NCBI GenBank assembly: GCA_023409695.1
Contig: JAEYQZ010000152.1
Location: 1 to 18,997 of the forward strand
Reading direction: 5' to 3'
Source of the DNA: Methanobacteriota archaeon
GTDB lineage: Archaea; Methanobacteriota; Methanobacteria; Methanobacteriales; Methanobacteriaceae
Length of the DNA: 18,997 bases
The translations under genes and the position numbers were made by a program. The notes under the pieces are model-generated. The model saw only the letters and a program-made list of their open reading frames with translations, did not search any database and had not been told where the DNA came from. Positions 14,147-18,997 of the stretch are shown piece by piece. Position 1 is the stretch's first letter. The number at the start of each line of letters is the position of its first letter.

Positions 14147-14629
14147 TTATTCACATGTCTGGAAGTAGGCACCTTGTCCAATGCCTTCATTTACACAAAT
14201 TTGAACACTTGAGACACTATTATTTGATGCCTTTAAGTATTTAAATGTTTCTTCGGCAAAGTATTCCGCCAGATCTTCTGCAGAGGTTGATTTGAGCTCT
14301 AAAAGGCGACAATCTTCCAGAGGAAGTTTGTATTCTTTCTCACCTATTTTAAATTCTACAGATTTGTCATCTTTGTGTGTAAATTCAATAGCATCGCTGT
14401 TGCATGGAATTAAAACCTTATGATCAAATTCTGAGCAAATTTCTCTCACAATTTTTTTTGCATGTTTAAAATCAACCACAAATCCGAATTCTCCACTTCT
14501 TTCTCCTTCTACAGTTAGATCAACAATGTAAGAATGTCCGTGTATTCCGCCGCATGACTCGTGTAAAGGGATCATGTGGGCTGATGAGAATCTTAAGTTA
14601 GCATGTATTCCATTAATCTCTATTTTCAT
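14147..14629 (-). CDS. queD: 6-carboxy-5,6,7,8-tetrahydropterin synthase
   Basis: Converts dihydroneopterin triphosphate to 6-carboxytetrahydropterin in preQ0/archaeosine synthesis; it precedes QueE in the pathway and in the operon. The zinc ligands are visible: H18 in FSSAHMIP, and H30 and H32 in GGIHGHSY. The catalytic Cys is C26. FDHKVL and the late E in NEGIGQGA complete the family pattern. At 160 aa it is longer than bacterial QueD (about 120), with an insertion around 83-105 typical of archaeal members. GAGGAC lies about 6 nt before ATG. It is the first gene of the run; a clear TATA box lies at 14696-14704. Confidence 0.93.
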   Translation of the reverse strand: MKIEINGIHANLRFSSAHMIPLHESCGGIHGHSYIVDLTVEGERSGEFGFVVDFKHAKKIVREICSEFDHKVLIPCNSDAIEFTHKDDKSVEFKIGEKEYKLPLEDCRLLELKSTSAEDLAEYFAEETFKYLKASNNSVSSVQICVNEGIGQGAYFQTCE

Positions 14630-14695
14630 TATAATGTCCTCTTAAATAATTTAAATTAAATATATGAATTTTAAATGATTTATTTGACTAAATAT

Positions 14696-14704
14696 CTTTT
14701 TATA
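14696..14704 (-). promoter_or_regulatory. TATA box of queD
   Basis: On the minus strand TATAAAAAG is a near-ideal archaeal TATA element. A start about 25 nt downstream would leave a leader of roughly 43 nt before the queD ATG. The 14630-14839 gap contains no other clear feature. Confidence 0.5.
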
Positions 14705-14839
14705 CTCTTAATTATGTTATTTAGAATTATTAAATGTATTTAATACTCTTAAATTTAATGTTATGTAATTCAATTTTTATGTGATATATCTTCAAATAAC
14801 AAATTAATAATCGATAATCCATTACTGATCACATGTTAG

Positions 14840-15457
14840 TCAGAATACTCTGGTCTTTGTGATATCTTCTTCAATAGATTCAATTTCATTAATATAACTT
14901 TCGCATATTTTATCAATCATGCAATCTATTTTTTCATTGTCCATATCTTCCAGGCATTCACAAAGCCCTATTGTTTCTACATCATCGGGAGTGCCTTTAT
15001 TTGTAATATTCATCCCGAAATGTATTTTCATGCTGCTGTTGGAGCATGTTGCTATGGAGATACTGAGCTTTTTACCTTCAAAATAGATGTCATCCCCGTC
15101 ACGGGTTGTATTAATACCTAATTCACTTAAAATATCTTTAGCTATCATAACAAGTATCCTCTGCCTGTGGTAACATGTCTTCAGGTCTGCAGGCTGGCGG
15201 TCAAAATGTTCCACTATAAAGTGCATCATTTTATCTGCTTTTATTTCAAGGCCTACATCTTCATAGTCGATGAGTTCTTCTGGTTCTATATTTAGGGGAC
15301 CTATCCATGCCACAATACTTGATCCTTTAATTTTATGTTCTGTAAATGCCCAAAATGGTTGTATTGGGCTCCCATCATAAATTAAGCATTCTTCTAACTT
15401 TTTGTATTTCATGATTTCACTTTGTCTTTTATTATAATCATCATTATGTTTAATCAT
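14840..15457 (-). CDS. DUF366 family protein
   Basis: This protein of about 205 aa has the hallmark segments of DUF366, including CYHRQRILVMI, SISIATCSNSSMKIHFGMNI and the WAF-EHKI-GSSIVAWIGPL opening. I recall that family structures show a biotin/lipoate ligase-like fold; biochemical function is unknown. The start is uncertain. ATG 15457 sits in an overlap with the stop of the upstream PPC gene (8 nt); the TTG one codon earlier is possible, and the ATG 16 codons later (15409) gives a protein that begins right at the conserved KYKKLEEC. None has a strong ribosome site. It forms a two-gene unit with the PPC-domain gene. Confidence 0.8.
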   Translation of the reverse strand: MIKHNDDYNKRQSEIMKYKKLEECLIYDGSPIQPFWAFTEHKIKGSSIVAWIGPLNIEPEELIDYEDVGLEIKADKMMHFIVEHFDRQPADLKTCYHRQRILVMIAKDILSELGINTTRDGDDIYFEGKKLSISIATCSNSSMKIHFGMNITNKGTPDDVETIGLCECLEDMDNEKIDCMIDKICESYINEIESIEEDITKTRVF

Positions 15458-15830
15458 CAATAATTAACTCTTTATAACCTGTTTCTGGGTCAAATACTCT
15501 CTTAAGAGTTTTATCTGATTTTAAGATGCCAATTTCTGCAGTGGTGTTTATTATGCAGCCGTTACTTAGATGGCCTCCAAATACATGTCCTTCTGCATCT
15601 GAAATTGATATATGTACATGAACTCCATCTGCCGAAATGGTACCTTCCGCGGATACAATCTCAAATGGTCCTTTAAATGTCTTATAATTACCATTTGCCA
15701 TTCTCAATATGGCAGAATTTAAACTGCCAACCATGCAAATTATAATGCCTGATTTGATCTCATTCTGCTTGGATATGTTAATAATGCCTTTTTTAAGGTC
15801 TTCTTGAGGTTTTAGTCTTGAAATTATCAT
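15450..15830 (-). CDS. PPC/DUF296-domain protein
   Basis: This 126-aa single-domain protein shows the PPC (plants and prokaryotes conserved, DUF296) signature. SGIIICMVGSLNSAILR is followed by GPFEIVSAEGTIS and HVHISISDAEGHVFGGHL, where the clustered His residues and GGHL form the conserved trimeric core. Bacterial and archaeal members occur alone, without the AT-hook seen in plants; their role is unsettled. Weak GAG precedes ATG. The TATA word at 15879-15886 on the minus strand gives a leader of about 25 nt. Its last codons overlap the start of the DUF366 gene. Confidence 0.85.
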   Translation of the reverse strand: MIISRLKPQEDLKKGIINISKQNEIKSGIIICMVGSLNSAILRMANGNYKTFKGPFEIVSAEGTISADGVHVHISISDAEGHVFGGHLSNGCIINTTAEIGILKSDKTLKRVFDPETGYKELIIDD

Positions 15831-15909
15831 TTAACTCATTTTTTATATATTTTGGTTACCATCTGAAAGATTGTTATTTATTTATAGGTGGATACAATTA
15901 AATAAACTT
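15831..15909. promoter_or_regulatory. divergent promoter region
   Basis: The 79-nt gap holds face-to-face TATA words: TTATATATT at about 15842-15850 for the plus-strand nucleotidyltransferase, and TATAAATA at 15879-15886 for the minus-strand PPC gene. The two transcripts would overlap at their 5' ends, so the genes may be co-regulated or may interfere. Confidence 0.45.
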
Positions 15910-16917
15910 ATGAGAGCCAGAGCAAGAGATTTCATATACACTAAAGACAATTTATTCTTTGCCACAACTTCTTATCTGCATCCAGAAGACAGGATTCTGT
16001 CATTTTTAAGATATATTCCTGATCCTAATGGTAACAGGTCTAAAAATGGGCAGAGATATTCTAAAGTAGATTCTAAACAGGCTTATGATTTTTTAGGTAG
16101 TAATCATCCTGAATATCTTTTTGGGCCTGATGAGGATCTTAAAATGATGGGCGTTCCTTTAGATAAGGTTGAAAAAATATTAAAACCAGAAGAACGCTTG
16201 AGGGAAATACTGGATAGTTCTAATAACGATGAATTACTTAAGAAAGTTGTAAAATTGGCGGGCATCTTCCATGATCAGGCAGGTATTCCTTATTCGAAAA
16301 TGGGGGTTTCTGGTTCGATTTTGCCAGGTTTATATGATCCAGCTGTATCTGATATAGATTTCGTGTTTTATGGGCTTAAAAACCATAGAAAGGCAATGGA
16401 TACCTTTGGAGAAATCAAAGACAAGAGTGATTTGAAGAGTATAAGTGACGAATACTGGGCGCATTTATACGAAAAAAGAATAAAAGACGATACATTGAGT
16501 TATGAAGAGTTTCAGTGGTACGAAAAACGTAAGAATAATAGGGGTGTAATCGACGGTACGCTTTTTGATATTCTTTCCACCCGTGACTGGGATGAAATAA
16601 CAGGAAAGTATGGGGAAGAAAAATATGAATCTATGGGCACTGTAAAGATTGAATGTAAGGTATCTGATGCCATGGCAGCATTTGATAACCCTGCTACCTA
16701 CAAAATTGAAGATGTTAATATTCTGAAAGGCCCTGATACTGATATAACTGAAATTGTCTCATTTACTCATACTTATTCTGGACAGGCAAAAGAGGGTGAA
16801 GAAATAATTGCAAAGGGTAAATTAGAAAAAGTTACTGATAAAAATGTGAGATACAGGCTCGTAGTTGGTACAACTAGAGAAGCATTAGGTGAGTATATAA
16901 AACTGAAAGAATTTTAA
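15910..16917 (+). CDS. archaeal nucleotidyltransferase-fold protein
   Basis: This 335-aa protein opens MRARARDFIYTKDNLFFATT, then carries a leader domain and a pol-beta-type nucleotidyltransferase signature: GVSGSIL (G135, S136) followed by SDIDFVF (D148, D150), the metal-binding carboxylates. A third acidic residue is not obvious. The C-terminal segment (about 245-335) is strand-rich (IIAKGKLEKV, YRLVVGTT) and may bind RNA or nucleotide. Substrate unknown. I prefer ATG 15910, because the conserved-looking RARDFIYT segment begins there. TTG 15871 would add 13 residues and lies at the predicted transcription start. AGGTGG is present but 18 nt upstream, an unusual distance. Confidence 0.7.
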   Translation: MRARARDFIYTKDNLFFATTSYLHPEDRILSFLRYIPDPNGNRSKNGQRYSKVDSKQAYDFLGSNHPEYLFGPDEDLKMMGVPLDKVEKILKPEERLREILDSSNNDELLKKVVKLAGIFHDQAGIPYSKMGVSGSILPGLYDPAVSDIDFVFYGLKNHRKAMDTFGEIKDKSDLKSISDEYWAHLYEKRIKDDTLSYEEFQWYEKRKNNRGVIDGTLFDILSTRDWDEITGKYGEEKYESMGTVKIECKVSDAMAAFDNPATYKIEDVNILKGPDTDITEIVSFTHTYSGQAKEGEEIIAKGKLEKVTDKNVRYRLVVGTTREALGEYIKLKEF

Positions 16918-16926
16918 TTCTTTCGC

Positions 16927-17095
16927 GTCAAAATCATAGATTTTGACAGCTGACAAAATCTCTCAAAAATTCGTAGAATTTTTGGAGCCCTCAAACGCGA
17001 AGCGTTTGGGGCATCGAAATCAGAGATTTCGAATGCACGAAACCAAAGGTTTCGTAAGCTCCGATTTTGTCGCGTTAAAAATCTTGATTTTTAAC
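16927..17095 (+). repeat. nested array of seven short hairpins
   Basis: Perfect stems in order are GTCAAAATC (16927-16947), CAAAAATTC (16964-16984), CAAACGC (16992-17008), TCGAAATC (17014-17032), ACGAAACC (17037-17055) and GTTAAAAATC (17074-17095), each with its reverse complement and loops of 2-3 nt. An outer stem GACAAAATC (16952-16960) with GATTTTGTC (17063-17071) encloses the middle four. Connectors are CAGCTG, GGAGCCC, GGGGCAT, GCAC and GTAAGCTCC. The array starts 10 nt after the nucleotidyltransferase stop and ends about 145 nt before hom. The rest of the 323-nt gap holds the hom promoter. Confidence 0.75.
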
Positions 17096-17187
17096 AGTTG
17101 AGAGATAAAGTCTAAATATTTAAAATCTTTCAAATTTTGGAGATACTGGCGAAAAGTTTTAAATTATCAAATTATAACAATTGATAT

Positions 17188-17197
17188 CTTTTATAAT
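17188..17197 (+). promoter_or_regulatory. TATA box of hom
   Basis: TCTTTTATAATAA contains a TATA word about 45-50 nt before the hom ATG. It predicts a short leader of about 20 nt carrying the GGGAGG ribosome site. The hairpin array therefore lies upstream of this promoter. Confidence 0.4.
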
Positions 17198-17240
17198 AAT
17201 TTTAAAAAATTAAAATTTTATCTTGATAGGGAGGCTTTTA

Positions 17241-18530
17241 ATGAAGGATATTTATAACGTTGGGCTCATTGGGTTCGGAACAATCGGAGCAGGGGTTGTA
17301 GAAACTTTTAACCGAAATTTGAACCTTATGGAGCAAAAAGTAGGCGCAAAAATAAGACTTAAAAGAATTGTGGATCTAGATATTGAAACTGATAGGGGTG
17401 TAGCAGTAGATAAAAATGTTTTATCAACTGATATAACTGATATTTTAGAAGATCCGGAAATAGATATAGTAATAGAGCTTATTGGAGGCTACGAGCCTGC
17501 AAAAACATTTATTTTAAAAGCAATGAACCATGGAAAACATGTAGTCACTGCAAATAAGGCTTTACTTGCAAAACACTGGGAAGAAATCTTAAAAACTGCA
17601 AATGACAACAATGTCCGAATTTGCTTTGAGGCAAGTGTCGGTGGAGGTATTCCTCTACTTGAACCATTAAATGAAAGGCTTGCAGCAAACCACATTAAAT
17701 CTATTTATGGTATAATAAATGGGACTGCAAACTATATTTTAACTAAAATGACTGAGGAAGGCCTTGATTTTGATGAAGTATTAAAGGAAGCTCAGGAGAA
17801 AGGTTATGCAGAACAGGACCCTACTTTTGATATTGAAGGGCATGACACTGCTCAAAAATTGATTATACTTACTATTTTAGGCTTTGGAACATATGTTGAA
17901 CAAGATAAATTCCATGTTGAAGGAATAAGTAAAATCAAACAGGAAGATATTGAATTCATCAAAAATGAACTTGGATATTCTATAAAACTCCTTGCAATTG
18001 CAAGAATTGAAGATGGAAAGCTTGAAGTAAGGGTACACCCGACTTTGATTTCTGCAGATCATCTGCTCGCATCTGTAAATGGTGTTTTCAATGGAGTATA
18101 TCTGGTTGGAGACATAGTTGGGCCAGTTATGCTGTATGGGCCTGGTGCTGGAATGATGCCAACAGCAAGTGCTGTAGTTGGTGATTGTCTTGATATTATG
18201 GAAAATATGGAGAGGCCTAACATATACGGTCCAAAAGATACCGAAGTCAAAGAAATAAAAGATATTGAAGACATCTGTTCTAAATATTACCTACGCCTTA
18301 CTGTACTTGACAAACCTGGAGTTTTACACACTATATCTGGTATATTAAGCAATTATGATATTAGTTTAGAATCTGTAAATCAGAGAAGGAAAAATGAAGG
18401 TAAAGAAGTTCCAATTTTCATGGTAACACATGAGGCACTCGAGAAAAATATTAGAAATGCCGTTAAAGAAATTGATGAGCTTGATTTAGTCAAAGAGAAT
18501 ACCCTCTTTATCAGGGTTTTGGAAGATTAA
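17241..18530 (+). CDS. hom: homoserine dehydrogenase with ACT domain
   Basis: NAD(P)-dependent reduction of aspartate semialdehyde to homoserine, the branch point to threonine and methionine. It has 429 aa. The Rossmann motif GFGTIGAG lies at 11-18, then ELIGGYEPA and VTANKALLAKH, which marks the cofactor/substrate site. The catalytic-domain hallmark GIINGTANYILTKM is at about 155-168, followed by GYAEQDPTFDIEGHD. The C-terminal ACT domain (about 350-429, LRLTVLDKPGVLHTISG) is the usual feedback module. GGGAGG lies 6 nt before ATG 17241; the TTG six codons upstream overlaps that site. No other threonine gene is adjacent. Confidence 0.94.
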   Translation: MKDIYNVGLIGFGTIGAGVVETFNRNLNLMEQKVGAKIRLKRIVDLDIETDRGVAVDKNVLSTDITDILEDPEIDIVIELIGGYEPAKTFILKAMNHGKHVVTANKALLAKHWEEILKTANDNNVRICFEASVGGGIPLLEPLNERLAANHIKSIYGIINGTANYILTKMTEEGLDFDEVLKEAQEKGYAEQDPTFDIEGHDTAQKLIILTILGFGTYVEQDKFHVEGISKIKQEDIEFIKNELGYSIKLLAIARIEDGKLEVRVHPTLISADHLLASVNGVFNGVYLVGDIVGPVMLYGPGAGMMPTASAVVGDCLDIMENMERPNIYGPKDTEVKEIKDIEDICSKYYLRLTVLDKPGVLHTISGILSNYDISLESVNQRRKNEGKEVPIFMVTHEALEKNIRNAVKEIDELDLVKENTLFIRVLED

Positions 18531-18581
18531 ATACTTTCATTTTTTAAAATTTTTGAACTAACAAATTTTTTTAATATTATT

Positions 18582-18599
18582 TTACTTATTTTTAAGTAA
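18582..18599. promoter_or_regulatory. TTACTT/AAGTAA inverted repeat downstream of hom
   Basis: TTACTT and AAGTAA flank a 6-nt A/T spacer. This is a shorter form of the TTTTTACTT/AAGTAAAAA palindrome found twice upstream of pheA. It lies about 50 nt after the hom stop and about 60-75 nt before the next gene, just upstream of a TATA-like AAAATATAA (about 18621-18629). Confidence 0.35.
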
Positions 18600-18640
18600 C
18601 TGCGTTAAATCATAAATGATAAAAATATAAGAGTAATAAC

Positions 18641-18652
18641 TATCATATGATA
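18641..18652. promoter_or_regulatory. 12-bp palindrome TATCATATGATA before a start codon
   Basis: This perfect palindrome ends 5 nt before the ATG of the 89-aa gene and would overlap its transcription start if the AAAATATAA at about 18621-18629 is the TATA box. That is the position of an operator for a repressor. The same gene has no recognisable ribosome site, so a very short leader is likely. Confidence 0.35.
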
Positions 18653-18657
18653 ATACT

Positions 18658-18927
18658 ATGTTAGAATTTGTTGGCTCGTTTGGGGAAGACGGATTTGAAC
18701 TCAATTTTGCAGACCTGGTTTCACCTAAAGAGTGGAAAAATGAAATAGAAGCTAAATTGGCAACCTACAAAGAAGAAGCACACGTTGAAGATAAAGGAAG
18801 ATTGAATTTATTCATTGTTGTGAAATTAAACCCTTCAGATGATGAAATAGATGATATTAGATATATATCCAGACATATTAATGAATTTACAGAATTTTAT
18901 CATGAAGCTATACGTGAAATTAAATAA
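18658..18927 (+). CDS. small uncharacterised acidic protein
   Basis: This 89-aa protein has no family that I recognise. It is acidic (many Glu and Asp), with no signal peptide or membrane helix. The predicted order is strand-helix-strand-helix: FVGSFGEDGFELNF, then the helix WKNEIEAKLATYKEEA, a hydrophobic strand LNLFIVVKL, then DDEIDDIRYISRHINEF as a helix. The compact alternation and codon use matching its neighbours favour a real gene. No Shine-Dalgarno is seen before ATG, and a TATA-like word lies about 30-35 nt upstream, so translation may be leaderless or nearly so. The T-rich TTCTCTTTTT follows the stop. Confidence 0.65.
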   Translation: MLEFVGSFGEDGFELNFADLVSPKEWKNEIEAKLATYKEEAHVEDKGRLNLFIVVKLNPSDDEIDDIRYISRHINEFTEFYHEAIREIK

Positions 18928-18962
18928 ATTCTCTTTTTAATTATTCATACATTGTTGATTCT

Positions 18963-18983
18963 TTCTGAAGTAGTCAGAAAGCT
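18963..18983 (+). terminator. perfect 8-bp hairpin after the small gene
   Basis: CTTTCTGA and TCAGAAAG pair around a 5-nt loop about 36 nt after the stop at 18927. No T-tract directly follows on the plus strand; a T-tract right after the stop may terminate first. The hairpin may belong to a gene beyond the window. Confidence 0.35.
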
Positions 18984-18997
18984 GTAAAAATTATTTT

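Noticed and set aside
16927..17095. CRISPR array or tRNA cluster
   Set aside because: The units are self-complementary with differing sequence and no regular spacers, and no tRNA arm consensus (GTTCGA/CCA) is found.
17489..18274. Minus-strand frames inside hom
   Set aside because: Antisense shadows of a complete and well-recognised gene.

Overview
This window looks like chromosomal DNA of a methanogenic archaeon of the Methanobacteriales, close to Methanobacterium. The DNA is very AT-rich. Shine-Dalgarno sites are GGAGGT/GGTGAT-like, with ATG and several TTG starts, and TATA-like promoter boxes are visible. The gene content is archaeal: an Rnl3/MthRnl-type RNA ligase, queE and queD for archaeosine precursor (preQ0) synthesis, DUF366, stand-alone CBS proteins, and methanobacterial-type surface proteins. 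I see no phage, insertion sequence, CRISPR array, rRNA or tRNA. The family, order and synteny statements are from memory; no database was searched.

Layout. 1-727: a zinc-ribbon/KH (NusA-like) RNA-binding protein on the minus strand. 1347-4427: three minus-strand PsbP-like envelope proteins with different membrane anchors, then a coiled-coil/TM protein with a Thr/Asn-rich, sequon-dense tail. 4529-5374: pheA (prephenate dehydratase), with a tandemly duplicated promoter/operator-like module upstream. 5712-7514: two membrane-anchored extracytoplasmic proteins, one M14/AstE-like metallohydrolase and one carrying a GCCS domain known from methanobacterial surface proteins. 14629 down to 7993: a long minus-strand run in the order queD, queE, a CBS-zinc-ribbon protein, four 4-CBS proteins and an ATP-dependent RNA ligase, with tight or overlapping junctions in several places. 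15830 down to 14840: a PPC/DUF296 protein and DUF366. They diverge from a plus-strand nucleotidyltransferase (15910-16917), which is followed by homoserine dehydrogenase (17241-18530) and a small conserved-looking protein (18658-18927).

The most interesting part is the queDE-CBS-RNA ligase block. It holds 18 CBS motifs in five consecutive genes with no catalytic domain attached. At one end are GTP-consuming preQ0 genes, and at the other an ATP-consuming RNA end-joining enzyme. The ligase frame extends upstream of its first ATG to complete a CxxC...CxxC zinc ribbon. The only start-like codon matching the strong Shine-Dalgarno is ATT, directly abutting the stop of the preceding CBS gene. A plausible but untested reading is an adenylate-sensing module coupled to tRNA modification and RNA repair.

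The second theme is three intergenic clusters of short perfect hairpins (752-816, 2766-2854, 16927-17095). Stems are 7-10 bp and most loops are 3 nt. Stem sequences differ from hairpin to hairpin, while connector words such as CAGCT, GGAGCCC, GTAAGCT and GGCAT recur between loci. They look like a modular palindromic repeat family.
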